Shown: positions 52,579-62,655, counted from the first letter of the stretch. The stretch is DNA of 64,000 nucleotides from CALBZH01 sp964538515 (GCA_964538515.1 CAZIEW010000002.1:103855-167854), one strand, 5' to 3'. Notes: generated from the sequence alone by a model not told the origin. Numbers and translations: made by a program.

Positions 52579-54297
52579 ATGGCTAATTATCCGGACGCTT
52601 CCGACTTCCTGCGCACATGCCTGGGCTGCATGGCCGACAGGGGCGACCAGCCAGTCTGCAGGCATTGCGGGTTCGACGAGAACGCAGCGGAAACGCACCA
52701 GCTGCGCATCAAACGTCGCACGATTCTCAAAGACCAGTACCTGATCGGCAAGGTCCTGGGCCAGGGCGGCTTCGGCATCACCTACCTGGGTCTTGATCTC
52801 CTCCTTCACAAGAAGGTTGCCATCAAGGAGTTTTTGCCTTCCATGCTCGCGACCAGGGGCGAAGACAAGACATCGGTCGTGCCTTTCTCGGGTAATCAGG
52901 AGCAGTTCTTCAGACAGGGACTTCAGTCGTTCATCGGCGAGGCGCGGAGCGTCGCCCACTTCTCTCGCAATGTGAACATCGTCAATGTGAACAACTACTT
53001 CGAGGCCAACAACACCGGCTACATGGTCATGGATTATCTGGAGGGAATGTCCCTTTCCGGACTGATCGTGAAACGGGGCGGCCCACTTCCCCTGCGCGAG
53101 GCCTTCCTGATTCTCTTCCCCATTCTCGATGCGTTGAGCGAAGTCCACAAGATGGGCATTTACCACCGGGACATTTCCCCTCAAAACATCATTCTCACAA
53201 CGGACAACACTCCCGTGCTCATTGACTTCGGCGCGGCCAGACAGATCGTCGGCGAGCAGAGCTACAGTCTGGACGTGGTCCTCAAGCACGGGTACTCCCC
53301 ATTGGAGCAGTACACCTCACGGGGAAAGATCGGACCCTGGTCCGACGTTTATGCCTGCGGCGCCACCCTGTATTTCATGATAACCGGCAAAGTGCCGCCT
53401 CCTTCCGTGGACCGGGTGGACAAGGACGAGCTGATTCCACCATCGCAGATCGAGGGGCTCGGGATCTCGGAGGAGCTCGATGAAGCCCTGCTGACGGCGC
53501 TTGCGGTCAGGTCGGGCGATCGCTATCAGTCCGTCGAAGAGCTCAAGAGTGCCCTCATCAAGCAAGGATACCTGGGATATCGCCGGCTCCTGAAAAGCTT
53601 TCTGACCGCCGACGGGGTTTCTCTCGAACATCGCATGAAGCTTGATCGTTTCCTCGACGACCACTGGCTGAATCATGATGATGCCAAACTGATTGAAGAA
53701 ACCCTCCGCGAGGAATCGAACTTTTCACGGATGGATTGGAGCGCTGAGTACAGCAGGAGTTACGAATGGTATTTGAGGGAACGACCCGACGAGGATCAGG
53801 AGGGGCTCAAACGGAAATTCCACGAAACCTATGTGGTCACGAAGCGAATTTCTCAAGGTCGGGAGCAGGACATCATTCGAAGCATCAGCGTCACGGAGAT
53901 GGCTGCCCCAAAGATGGAAATCCCGCGGACGCTTGAGCCCGAAGGCGCTATTGGCAAGAAACCCCTGCCAGTCAAAGCAATCGCCGCTGCCTCCACCGTG
54001 CTGGTCCTGGCGGTCCTGTTTGTCGTCAACATGAAGCTTGGAACCGTGCCATTCCTCGGAGGAGGAGACCGCACGGGCACGCCACGCGGCCCGGGAGTCA
54101 CCCATGGCTACATCAACGTCTGGGCAAAGCCGCCCTCAGAAATCTATGTCAATGGCAAGCTGATGGGGCTGAGTCCCCAGTCGAAAATAGAGGTCCCAGC
54201 CGGTCAGGTCGTGATTCGGTTGTTGAACAAGGATTACAATATCGATGAAACGTACACGGAATTCGTTGAGGCGTCTCCGAGCCAAGCATCCAACTGA
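52579..54297 (+). CDS. Ser/Thr protein kinase with zinc ribbon, transmembrane segment and PEGA-like tail
   Basis: Hanks-type kinase of about 572 residues. An N-terminal zinc ribbon (CLGCMADRGDQPVCRHCG) precedes the kinase domain (about residues 40-305): GQGGFGITYLG, the VAIKEF Lys, YHRDISPQNIILT with catalytic Asp, LIDFGAAR and a Gly-Ile-APE-like region around YSPLEQY. After a linker there is one transmembrane helix (AASTVLVLAVLFVVNM, about residue 490) and a C-terminal PEGA-like domain (INVWAKPPSEIYVNGKLMG). So the kinase is cytosolic with an external tail. Start is ATG 52579 with GAGAGG. Partner of the PP2C phosphatase. Confidence 0.92.
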   Translation: MANYPDASDFLRTCLGCMADRGDQPVCRHCGFDENAAETHQLRIKRRTILKDQYLIGKVLGQGGFGITYLGLDLLLHKKVAIKEFLPSMLATRGEDKTSVVPFSGNQEQFFRQGLQSFIGEARSVAHFSRNVNIVNVNNYFEANNTGYMVMDYLEGMSLSGLIVKRGGPLPLREAFLILFPILDALSEVHKMGIYHRDISPQNIILTTDNTPVLIDFGAARQIVGEQSYSLDVVLKHGYSPLEQYTSRGKIGPWSDVYACGATLYFMITGKVPPPSVDRVDKDELIPPSQIEGLGISEELDEALLTALAVRSGDRYQSVEELKSALIKQGYLGYRRLLKSFLTADGVSLEHRMKLDRFLDDHWLNHDDAKLIEETLREESNFSRMDWSAEYSRSYEWYLRERPDEDQEGLKRKFHETYVVTKRISQGREQDIIRSISVTEMAAPKMEIPRTLEPEGAIGKKPLPVKAIAAASTVLVLAVLFVVNMKLGTVPFLGGGDRTGTPRGPGVTHGYINVWAKPPSEIYVNGKLMGLSPQSKIEVPAGQVVIRLLNKDYNIDETYTEFVEASPSQASN

Positions 54298-54314
54298 CCA
54301 GTCCAGCGAGGCGT

Positions 54315-56747
54315 CTATTTCGCGGGCACGGGATAATTGAAGAGAAACCACACCTGGCTGTCGTACCTTCCCGCTGCGTCCTCCACTCGAAGGAGGATTC
54401 GATTCTTGCCGGGTCGGAGGGCCACAGCGGTCGAAAACGTGCCCGCTTCCCCGATGGGTACCAGCTTCCCATCAATGATCAGCTTCAGGTCTCCTTTGCC
54501 CCCGTTCACGGTTCCCCTCATGAGAACCTTGCCATCGTCGGCCATTTCCGTCGGTGTGCGGACTTCAAGCGCAGGAGGACGCGTCTCGTCGTGCCGCCTT
54601 ACGATGACGAAAGACCTCGCGTCTTCCCGGCCCGCAGCGTCACCGACTTTGACCACGATCTTGTTGTCCCCGACAATCAGAGGGACTGTGGTCGAGAAAG
54701 CGCCTCCGGAGTCGATCTTGACCTCCTTCTCGTTGACCGTGACCTTCGGGATTCCCTCGCCGCCGGAGACCGAGCCTTTCACGTTCAGATTGTCCGTTTC
54801 AAACGGCACGGTCTGTTTGGACTCCGAGGGCGACGCCACATTCAAGGAGGGCGGAGGGTAAACCTTGGCCAGGCGAGTGACGAAAAGCTCCCGGCTGGCC
54901 TCTTTCCCCCCTGCATCTCTCACTTTGACGGTTAGCCTGTTCTCTCCTGCTTCGAGCGGAACGACGGTCGAGAACGCTCCTGCGGGATCGGCTTTAACTT
55001 CCTTGTCGTTGACCGTGAGCTTGGAAGATCCCTCGCCACCGCTGACCGAGCCCTTCACGGTAACCTTGTCCGTCTCATACGGCACGGTCTGCCTCGGCTC
55101 AGCGGGAGACGTTACACTCACGGCCGGTGGCGGATAGACCTTCGCCAAACGCGTGACGAAAAGCTCCCGGCTCGCCTCTTTTCCGCCCGCGTCCTTCACC
55201 GTGACAACGACTCGGTTCTCTCCCGCCTCGAGAGGAACGACAGCCGAAAAAGCCCCCTTTGAATCCGCCTTCACATCCTTGTCGTTCACCGTGAGTTTGG
55301 AAGCGCCCTCGCCGCCGGTGATCGACCCCTTAACGGTGATCTTGTCCGTCTCATAGGGCACGGTCTGCCTCGGCTCAGCGGGAGACGTCACACTCACGGC
55401 CGGAGGAGGATAGACCTTCCCCGCTCTCGTGATCAGATATTCGTTGGAGATCTCCTTGCCCGATCCATCCTTGGCAATGACGATGAGACGGTTGTCGCCC
55501 ACGGCGATTGGGACGGAGGTGGAAAATGCACCGCGGTTATCGACCTTGACCGCCTTGTCGTTCACGGCCACGCGAGGTGCCCCCTCACCACCAGTCACGG
55601 AGCCGCTGATGGAGATCTTGTCCGTTTCGAAGGCCACGGACTGCTCCGGCTGATTGGGAGACGTCACGTTCAAGGCGAGAGGAGCAGCGGGAGGAGCAGG
55701 GGCCGCAAGACGCGTCACGACAAAGCGACTTTCCTTGGATTTGCCCGAGCCATCCGTGACTCTCACGCTGATTGTGTTGCCGCCAACCTGAAGGGGCAAA
55801 GGTGAGGCGAACGATCCGCCGCTCTCAACCTTGGCTTCTTTCCCGTTCAGGAGAAGCCTCCATTTGCCGTCCCCGCCCTTGATGGATCCCTTGACGGTCA
55901 GGCTGTCGGTCTCAAAGGGCACGGTCTGTTTGGAGCCGGTGGGATAAATGACGGCAAGCTCGAGTGGAAGCACCTTGACGGCGGGTGAGGGGTGGTCTGG
56001 CTCAGATTCCTTGGCAAGCCTTGTGACCGTTACCGTCTTGGCCGCCGTCTTGCCCGAGGCGTCCGTTGCTTGAATGACGATTTCATTGGCGCCCACAGCA
56101 AGGGGTATGGAGGTGGAAAATCGGCCGCCGCTTTGGACCCCGACATCCTTGCCATTGATACTGACTCTGGGTCTTCCTTCTCCGCCCTGGACCGTTCCCT
56201 GCACCGTGGTCTTGTCCACGTCGCCCTGAACCGTCAATCCAGCCCCTCGTGGAGCCGTGACCGTCACGACAACCGGCTGGGCGGGCGCAGGCGTTGGCGT
56301 CGGGATGGGAATGGGCGCAGGCCCAGGTGCGGGCCCCGGTGCGGGTACGGGAGCTGGAGTCGGCGAAGGAGCGGGAGTGGAAGGGCACTTCGCTTCCGCC
56401 GCTTTGAGGCTCGCATTTGGACGATAATCCGTGCTGAACATGCCGACCCGAACGGTCCGGTCATTCGGATCAAGTGCAATGGCCTGCTTGAATAAGGCCT
56501 TGGCCCCCTGACAATCGCCCCGTTGCATGGCGGCCATACCGGCATCGTACTTGCTCTTCGCTGCCGGGCTGATCTCCTGGGCGAATACTTCCCTCACCCC
56601 CAAGAAACCGAAGGTGCATTGCGAAAGGCTGTGCGTCGTTGAGGCAAAAGGGATGACGTCGAAAAAGAGCAGGAATACAAGGAGTAGGATTGACGGTTGC
56701 CCCGGCAAGACCCGTTGAGAGCCTTTTGTCTCACATACTGTACGCAT
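54315..56747 (-). CDS. Secreted protein of Ig-like repeats with N-terminal TPR-like region
   Basis: Large exported protein of about 800 residues. The N-terminus has a hydrophobic signal core (ILLLVFLLFFDVIPFAS) and a short TPR-like region (GMAAMQRGDCQGAKALFKQAIALDPNDRT), then a Pro-rich linker, then seven copies of a domain of about 92 residues with the pattern ETD(K)-VKGSxxGGEG-VNDKxVK-GAFSTxVPLxxGxN-VxDxxGK. The fold resembles the glucodextranase-type or Big-type beta-sandwich. Two repeats are nearly identical. The start is uncertain; I chose the ATG at 56747, which is before the signal core. The gene is downstream of the FadL-type gene, with a spacing compatible with one operon. A surface or periplasmic adhesion role is inference. 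Confidence 0.75.
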   Translation of the reverse strand: MRTVCETKGSQRVLPGQPSILLLVFLLFFDVIPFASTTHSLSQCTFGFLGVREVFAQEISPAAKSKYDAGMAAMQRGDCQGAKALFKQAIALDPNDRTVRVGMFSTDYRPNASLKAAEAKCPSTPAPSPTPAPVPAPGPAPGPAPIPIPTPTPAPAQPVVVTVTAPRGAGLTVQGDVDKTTVQGTVQGGEGRPRVSINGKDVGVQSGGRFSTSIPLAVGANEIVIQATDASGKTAAKTVTVTRLAKESEPDHPSPAVKVLPLELAVIYPTGSKQTVPFETDSLTVKGSIKGGDGKWRLLLNGKEAKVESGGSFASPLPLQVGGNTISVRVTDGSGKSKESRFVVTRLAAPAPPAAPLALNVTSPNQPEQSVAFETDKISISGSVTGGEGAPRVAVNDKAVKVDNRGAFSTSVPIAVGDNRLIVIAKDGSGKEISNEYLITRAGKVYPPPAVSVTSPAEPRQTVPYETDKITVKGSITGGEGASKLTVNDKDVKADSKGAFSAVVPLEAGENRVVVTVKDAGGKEASRELFVTRLAKVYPPPAVSVTSPAEPRQTVPYETDKVTVKGSVSGGEGSSKLTVNDKEVKADPAGAFSTVVPLEAGENRLTVKVRDAGGKEASRELFVTRLAKVYPPPSLNVASPSESKQTVPFETDNLNVKGSVSGGEGIPKVTVNEKEVKIDSGGAFSTTVPLIVGDNKIVVKVGDAAGREDARSFVIVRRHDETRPPALEVRTPTEMADDGKVLMRGTVNGGKGDLKLIIDGKLVPIGEAGTFSTAVALRPGKNRILLRVEDAAGRYDSQVWFLFNYPVPAK
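54879..55430 (-). repeat. Tandem 276-bp coding repeats
   Basis: Two near-identical units with a period of 276 bases (92 codons), 54879-55154 and 55155-55430, encode the repeated domains. High DNA identity suggests recent duplication and possible copy-number variation. Confidence 0.85.
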
Positions 56748-56860
56748 AGGGATTCGTGCAGGCCAGAGCATCACCAAGACCGCAATGAGAACGACCCCAT
56801 GCGGACCAAGCACAGGGTCGTTCAAGCTCAAACACCAGCTAGCTCGGATTTCTCAACCAT

Positions 56861-58201
56861 TTAAAATTGATACACCATCGACAGGGCCACATTTCGGCTG
56901 TCCTCGGTGAAATCACCCCCGACATCGATCTGGTAATGGTTGAACAAAACCAGACCCGTTCCGACTGTGAAATGGATTAGATCGTCTCCCCCATCGAACA
57001 GACGTCTCTCAGTCGGATTGGATCCCGTGTATTTCAAATCATGCGCCGGCTCGTAGAACAGACCCGCCCGCAACGCTATTGGGACATTGGGGATGGCATT
57101 CAGCACGTATTCCGTTCCGAAGTGGATCTCCATCACATCGTCCATACTGAATTCCGATGCCCCTGACTCATCGAACCTGCCTTGGGGATTGAGGTAGGTT
57201 ATGTTGGTCGAAAACCGATTCATGAGCTCGGAATACATGATGTACTTGGCCTCGAAAACGGCCACCCAGTTTGGGGTAATATTATAGGCAGCACCAAGCG
57301 CAAAATTATCCGGGACATCGAATGATGTTACGTCTTCAGCGGAGCCGGTCCGTTGGGTACCGATAAAATTATTTTGATGCCAATCCATATCGAATTTGGG
57401 CATGTGTGTGTAGCTGAATCCCAGTCTCAGCTGGTCAATGGGCTTGGCAAGAATACCAAGTCGATAGGACAGACCGACCTCGTTTCCTCCCGTTCTGGCT
57501 TTAAAGTTGGATGTAACAACGTCGAATGTCGCATCATCCGTGAGATGGACTGGAGCCTTCAAACGTGACTTATAATCAAAGAACTGAGCCCCTAGCCCAA
57601 ACCCCAGCATCAATCTTCCGTCAACGAAGCTCTTGGCAACGCTAACACCGACCTCGTCGATATTAATATCCGTCGTGGTGGATACGTCTTGATATTGCCG
57701 CAAACCATTTGGATTAAAGACGCTCCCAAAGACATTCTGGAAGTTCACCTTCTTGTCGACACTGAAGTTCATGGGCTTGTCGTAGAACACGGCTATGTTG
57801 AACAGGTTGTTGAAGACAGGCGTCGTGAAAGCGCCGAAGGAAATCTCCTGGACGTCGTCTTCATTGGACATGGTATGCAGGGGGCCGATGGCTCCCGGCA
57901 AAGGGTATGTCTTTTGTTTGCTGTCCACGTCCAAATACCGACCTTCAATGGCCAACTGCATGCGGTTCAGCTGAGCGATCCCGGCAGGATTGGAAACGGC
58001 CGCCGTCGCGTCATCCGCCAGACCAACAAAGGCCCCCCCCATGCCAAGAGACCTCGCTCCAGGGGGATAAAAGTGAAAATTAAGCCCTGTATTCCAATAG
58101 TTGTTGTCAATGCAAAAACCGGCTGCCGGATAGAGCATCACGAGCGCAAGCAGTGGCAGCACCTTCACCCATCGCACCCTGTCTTTGAAATAACCGTTCA
58201 T
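56861..58201 (-). CDS. OmpP1/FadL-type outer membrane transport protein
   Basis: Outer membrane beta-barrel of about 446 residues. The signal peptide (WVKVLPLLALVMLYPAAGFC) is followed by the typical start of the barrel and the conserved GARSLGMGGAFVGLADDATAAVSNPAGIAQL motif, which matches the FadL/TodX group. These proteins carry hydrophobic compounds such as fatty acids or aromatics through the outer membrane. The C-terminal Phe (YQF) fits outer membrane insertion. Start is ATG 58201 with GGAGGAAAG. It precedes the Ig-like repeat gene on the same strand. Confidence 0.9.
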   Translation of the reverse strand: MNGYFKDRVRWVKVLPLLALVMLYPAAGFCIDNNYWNTGLNFHFYPPGARSLGMGGAFVGLADDATAAVSNPAGIAQLNRMQLAIEGRYLDVDSKQKTYPLPGAIGPLHTMSNEDDVQEISFGAFTTPVFNNLFNIAVFYDKPMNFSVDKKVNFQNVFGSVFNPNGLRQYQDVSTTTDINIDEVGVSVAKSFVDGRLMLGFGLGAQFFDYKSRLKAPVHLTDDATFDVVTSNFKARTGGNEVGLSYRLGILAKPIDQLRLGFSYTHMPKFDMDWHQNNFIGTQRTGSAEDVTSFDVPDNFALGAAYNITPNWVAVFEAKYIMYSELMNRFSTNITYLNPQGRFDESGASEFSMDDVMEIHFGTEYVLNAIPNVPIALRAGLFYEPAHDLKYTGSNPTERRLFDGGDDLIHFTVGTGLVLFNHYQIDVGGDFTEDSRNVALSMVYQF

Positions 58202-58591
58202 CTTTCCTCCTCCCCGAGTCCCCATTCGGTGTTCGTAGGTAGTGCCCGCTACCCACTCGTCTAGAGTAACTGCATAGCCCCTTTTGCCTCATGGACGCTT
58301 CTAAGCAGCGCCCCTTTGTTTCCAGAGAGTCGTCGTACTGAGCGTCTCGGAACAGACGCTTCTCCCGCGGATGCCTCATCCGGACTTCCGCCTCATTTCT
58401 TCATAAACACGAGGGTGTACAACTGATTTGAAAACCACGTTGAGACGTGCAAAGAGAGCCTCTCCCCTGAGCGCCCCCAATAAGCAACATGAAGCCGCCT
58501 GACCCAGCTCTCCTTTCTCACTTACGACCCTATCATCATTCACGTTTTTCTTGCAACAACTAACTGAGATCCTATGCATTTCACCCGACAC
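58202..58591. other. Intergenic region without recognised gene
   Basis: About 390 bases with no convincing gene; a GTG-started frame on the minus strand directly after the FHA gene lacks any family support. The promoter for the FadL-type gene may lie here. Confidence 0.4.
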
Positions 58592-59458
58592 TCAGGAATC
58601 GCTCGTCCATCGAAACTTCTCAGAGCAGAGCGGGACGAATACGAGTCGGGTCTCTCCGAACTGGATGATGTCGTGTGCATTCAAGCGAATGGGGCGTTTG
58701 ACCGTGGCATCGTTGACCTTGACCGCATCGTTTTTCAGCCTGATCAGGTAGAACTCGTTGTCGTCCGGATCATACTGCATGATCGCGTGGTGCCGTCTCG
58801 AAATCTTGGCATCGCCTTTGATCACGATGTCCACCTCAGGATCGTCCTCTCGCCCGACTTCGTTCATACCGCTCCTGATCCGGTAGTCTTTACCCTTTTC
58901 TGGGCCATCCAGCGACACCAGCCAGCCCACAACGGGAGCGAAGGCGGCGCTTTCCTTGAAGAACATCACGGTCTTCTGGTCGGGGTCCGGCGGTGCCAGC
59001 TCAACCGCTGTATCGGTTTTCACGAACTGCTCATACGGTGACACCTGGGGAGCGGGCGCCGATACCGGCTCGGACTCGGGCTCGGGCTCGAGTTCGGGCT
59101 GAGGCTCAGGGACAGCGACGGGTGCACGTGCCGGCTCGACCTTGGACAGCAGGCCCGGCGTGGCCATAACCGTTTGAACCATCTCCTGATCGGCAAAGCC
59201 GGCAGGAGCGGGCTCCTCCTTGGCAGACGTGCCGGTTGTCTGAGAATCACTCGAGAAATTGGGATCAGCGGGGGGTTTTATCTTCAGGGCTTCCATGACG
59301 ACCGTGGGAGCCGTACACGTATCGCCAGTCTCACTGTACACCTTTTCTACCTGAATCGTGGGCTCGCGGTTCCCGGTCATTCCTTCGCAATAGGGACAGG
59401 CGCTATGCTTTTCTTTGTCGTAAAAATGCAGGTTGGCTTTGCAGCGCGTCATAGCCAT
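58592..59458 (-). CDS. Zinc-ribbon and FHA-domain protein
   Basis: Protein of 288 residues. A Cys motif at the N-terminus (CKANLHFYDKEKHSACPYC) resembles a zinc ribbon that recurs in proteins of kinase/FHA clusters. The middle is an acidic Pro-Glu-rich linker. The FHA domain (about residues 180-275) shows VGREDDPEVDI, KISRRHHAIM, YLIRLKNDAVKVND and IQFGETRLVFV; the Ser, Arg and His of the phosphopeptide pocket are present. FHA domains bind phosphothreonine, so it is a likely partner of the kinase in this cluster. Start is ATG 59458 with GGAGG. Confidence 0.88.
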   Translation of the reverse strand: MAMTRCKANLHFYDKEKHSACPYCEGMTGNREPTIQVEKVYSETGDTCTAPTVVMEALKIKPPADPNFSSDSQTTGTSAKEEPAPAGFADQEMVQTVMATPGLLSKVEPARAPVAVPEPQPELEPEPESEPVSAPAPQVSPYEQFVKTDTAVELAPPDPDQKTVMFFKESAAFAPVVGWLVSLDGPEKGKDYRIRSGMNEVGREDDPEVDIVIKGDAKISRRHHAIMQYDPDDNEFYLIRLKNDAVKVNDATVKRPIRLNAHDIIQFGETRLVFVPLCSEKFRWTSDS

Positions 59459-59620
59459 GACGGTCCTCCACCCGGTCAAGTTCAACTCTTCCGGATTTGA
59501 CGGTCGAGTCGTTTAAATTCAGCGCATGGATGGCTTCGTTCCAAAAAGCATGAATGAATCGATCCGAAAAAACAACGCTCGGAGCACTAGCGTGTCTCTT
59601 CGAGCTCTCAGCTCGCTCCA

Positions 59621-61240
59621 TCAACCACCAATCACACTAAATACCCGGAGCGGCTTCGACTTGCCTTTTGCAATCACGGGCTCATGCTCCATCACTTCAA
59701 ACTGCCCGGCAACTCTCTTGTAGGTGTCTTCGGAGATGAGAATTTCGCCAGTCTTGGCCGCCGAGCACAATCTCGATGCGATGTTGACCGCATCCCCGAT
59801 GACGGAATAGCTCATGGTTCGGGTTGACCCGATGTAGCCGGCCACCAGCTCCCCGGTATTGATCCCGATTCCGACATTGATCGGGAGCTTTCCCATGACG
59901 CTTCGGATCTTGTTGTAGCCGACCAAAGCCGACTGCATGTCCAAAGCCGCCCGCACGGCCCGGACCTCATGGTCAAGGTGAGCCACCGGCGCCCCCCAGA
60001 TCACCATGATCGAGTCACCCACAAACTTGTCGACGGTGCCTTCGTGGCGAAAAACGATCTCCACCATCAGCTCGAAATACTCGTTGAGCATCTGCAGCAC
60101 CTGCGGGGCACTCAGCGTCTCGCTCATGGCCGTGAACCCACGAATGTCCGCGAAGAGCACCGTGCTCACGCGGCTTTCGCCCCCCTTTTCCACCTTGAGC
60201 TTGCCGGACACGACCATTTCCGCAAGGTTAGGTGACAGGAGGCGCTGGAATCGCTCGCGGGTGATTGCGTCCGCTTCGATCTTTCTTGCCATTTCCGCAT
60301 TCTTGATGAACTGCGCGGTCTGATTCGCAATGTTGGACAGTAAAGCAAGATCCTTCTCCCTGTAGGCATCGATGGACACGGACGAGTCGATGATCATGAT
60401 ACCGAGGAGGTTGCTCTCATAAAGAATCGGCACGGTCATCGAGGATCGAACCATTTGCAGCGCGATAGAGGGAGCATTGTCGAATCGCTTGTCGGTCAGC
60501 GCATCCGCGGTGATGAACCCCACCTTTTCGGCCTGGACCTTCTTCACCAGCGTGGACGAGATCAACATCCTGTCATCCTGTCGCCTGGTCTTGAGAGCGC
60601 GGGATTTGAGATCTCCCTTCTCGTCCACGATCAAGATCACGGCACGATCACAATCGAGCATCTTGAAGGTATAGTCGAGGATATGCTCAAAGATGCGATC
60701 GAGGTCGAACTCCATCTCAATGACCCGCTGCAGCTCATAGGTCACGCGCAGCTTCTCATAGTCGGCTCGAAGGATGGCTTCGTCCAGAATATCCGCTTGC
60801 GGCAGGAACTGCTGTTGGCTCGGAGATGGCTTCGAGCGATACTCCCGCAGCTGGACGATCTCCTTCCCGTCATCCATGCTGAGTCTCTCTGCTTCTCCCT
60901 CCTGGGTGAGGAAGGTCAGCTGGGTGGCACCGATGTTGATGACGTCTCCGTCGGCGAGCACCCGCTCCCCTTCGAGCTGAACATAGTTGACGAAAGTCCC
61001 GTTCGAGCTCCCCAGGTCCTGGATCAGGAAGCCACGATCCGGCTCGAACCAGACACAACAGTGCTCCTTCGAAACGAGACGGTCTCGAATCCGGATTGTA
61101 TTTCGAGCGTCACGGCCGATGGAGGTCGACGGGCCGATGACAACCTCACGCTTGGTCTGAGCTTCGGCGACGACCAGCAGCGCCGACGGGGGTGCTGAGA
61201 GCTTCTGATTCGCTAGGGGATTTTCACGCTGCGTGCTCAT
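59621..61240 (-). CDS. FHA-GAF class III adenylate/guanylate cyclase
   Basis: Signalling enzyme of 539 residues. An FHA domain (about 20-115: IGRDARNTIRI, RLVSKEHCCVWF, DLGSSNGTFVN) comes first, then a GAF-like domain (about 160-310), a coiled linker and a class III cyclase domain (about 345-535). The cyclase has the metal Asp residues in VLFADIRGFTAMSE and VDKFVGDSIMVIWG, the Lys of the substrate pocket in VDKF, and SYSVIGDAVNIASRL. The FHA pocket should bind phosphothreonine, so the enzyme may respond to the kinase in the cluster. Whether it makes cAMP or cGMP cannot be decided here. Start ATG 61240. Confidence 0.92.
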   Translation of the reverse strand: MSTQRENPLANQKLSAPPSALLVVAEAQTKREVVIGPSTSIGRDARNTIRIRDRLVSKEHCCVWFEPDRGFLIQDLGSSNGTFVNYVQLEGERVLADGDVINIGATQLTFLTQEGEAERLSMDDGKEIVQLREYRSKPSPSQQQFLPQADILDEAILRADYEKLRVTYELQRVIEMEFDLDRIFEHILDYTFKMLDCDRAVILIVDEKGDLKSRALKTRRQDDRMLISSTLVKKVQAEKVGFITADALTDKRFDNAPSIALQMVRSSMTVPILYESNLLGIMIIDSSVSIDAYREKDLALLSNIANQTAQFIKNAEMARKIEADAITRERFQRLLSPNLAEMVVSGKLKVEKGGESRVSTVLFADIRGFTAMSETLSAPQVLQMLNEYFELMVEIVFRHEGTVDKFVGDSIMVIWGAPVAHLDHEVRAVRAALDMQSALVGYNKIRSVMGKLPINVGIGINTGELVAGYIGSTRTMSYSVIGDAVNIASRLCSAAKTGEILISEDTYKRVAGQFEVMEHEPVIAKGKSKPLRVFSVIGG

Positions 61241-61539
61241 GTCGGAATCCCTCTTCTCCGCCGATAAGGCGCCTGATCCCCTCAGCCCCCCATCCAAGTC
61301 GCGACGTTCGTCCGACCGGCGTGGTCCACGTCAACTGCATCGAGCGCTACAACTATGGCAGGTCAGGGAGCGGGAAAGGCGGTCAGGCGGGCCCCACAAC
61401 AGCCGCTCCGCCCTTCATGCCATGCCGGGTCAATTATAGGATATCTTATAACGCAGAGCCATGTTGAAATGGGCCGGAAGCCTTTGAGCCGCAGTCTGCG
61501 CTGGAAATCTGAAATGAAAACATCCGGAGAAAACCCGAA

Positions 61540-62655
61540 TCAAACGGTCGATCGATTGATCAGTCGCTTGAACATGCGCCCCAACAGAGGCTCCTCGGCA
61601 CGCAAGGCTCCATGCGGGCATACTTCGATGCAGCAGTAGCAGCGAATGCAGCGGTCATAGTCGAACCGGATTTTTGCCTCCCTTTGCGAAATCGCATGGG
61701 CCGGACAATACCGGACACAGTCGCCACAGCTCTTGCAAAGGGACTCTTCCGTGACCGGCCTTTGAAGAAGGTGCTTTCGAGACAGGCTGTGGGTCCAGGC
61801 AGGACCGAAGACCAGAGAACCGATCTCGGGAAGCATGAAATCCGAGATCTGCGGAAGAGCGCCTCGCACCTCGGGAGCGTGGTCCTCAAGACCGATTTTG
61901 ACGGCCGCCGCATGGGTCGGCAGATCCAAAGGCTGGATGCCAAGCGCCTGACAGACCGCTCGATCCAGCGCAAAAGGCTCATTGCTGCCAAACAGCCACC
62001 CCACTTCCTTGGGCTTTCCCCCCTTTCCGGGGCCCGCCCCTTCCATGGCAAGAATGGCGTCCAGGAGCGTGATGGCCGGTGCAACCTTCTGACAGATGCG
62101 AACCAGCAGCATGGCGAAGGTGTCCCGTTCGATCCCCGCCCGGAAGTGCCACTCGGGCTTTCGAAGGCCAACGACACACCCGAACAGATTCTTCACCCCC
62201 AGCGTCAGCAGCATCTGACTGTGGGTTTTGAGCTTGGGGAGGTTGATCACGACATCCGCGTCGAGCACATCTTCGGCAAGCTCAATTCGGCCGAACGGCT
62301 CACCCACGTCAACAAACCGCGAACTCTTCAGCTCCTTGCATTCAACCTCAAGGTCTTCCAGGGCAGCCGCGATTCCGCTGGCTTTCAGAGCCCGCTTGAA
62401 AGGTCCCATGGCCGGACTGTCGGAAACCTGGACCTTGGCGCCCTTCTCCAAGGCAAATTGGACCGTGTGGCGCACGATGAGAGGATGGGTCACGATCGCT
62501 TCCTCAGGGGCGGCGGGGCCCAAGAGATTGGGCTTCACCAGGACGTTGCATCCCGAGACGATTCGCCCCTCATCCAACGCTTCCAGAAAGCTGAAGATTT
62601 TCTCCTTTAGGTCGGAATCGTCGTATCGGGCACGCTTGCAGATGACCAGGGACAT
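61540..62655 (-). CDS. DUF362 domain iron-sulfur protein
   Basis: Protein of 371 residues with a DUF362 domain followed by a C-terminal ferredoxin. The first 290 residues show DVVINLPKLKTHSQMLLTLGVKNLFGCV, the DUF362 signature, and DAILAMEGAGPGKGGKPKEVGWL; the tail has the double CxxCxxC motifs SLCKSCGDCVRYCPAHA and CIRCYCCIEVCPHG, so two 4Fe-4S clusters are expected. Function of this family is unclear. It is divergent from the downstream phasin-like gene. Confidence 0.85.
   Translation of the reverse strand: MSLVICKRARYDDSDLKEKIFSFLEALDEGRIVSGCNVLVKPNLLGPAAPEEAIVTHPLIVRHTVQFALEKGAKVQVSDSPAMGPFKRALKASGIAAALEDLEVECKELKSSRFVDVGEPFGRIELAEDVLDADVVINLPKLKTHSQMLLTLGVKNLFGCVVGLRKPEWHFRAGIERDTFAMLLVRICQKVAPAITLLDAILAMEGAGPGKGGKPKEVGWLFGSNEPFALDRAVCQALGIQPLDLPTHAAAVKIGLEDHAPEVRGALPQISDFMLPEIGSLVFGPAWTHSLSRKHLLQRPVTEESLCKSCGDCVRYCPAHAISQREAKIRFDYDRCIRCYCCIEVCPHGALRAEEPLLGRMFKRLINRSTV

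Noticed and set aside
58376..58591. Minus-strand frame of 71 codons directly after the FHA gene
   Set aside because: GTG start without ribosome binding site and no recognisable sequence.
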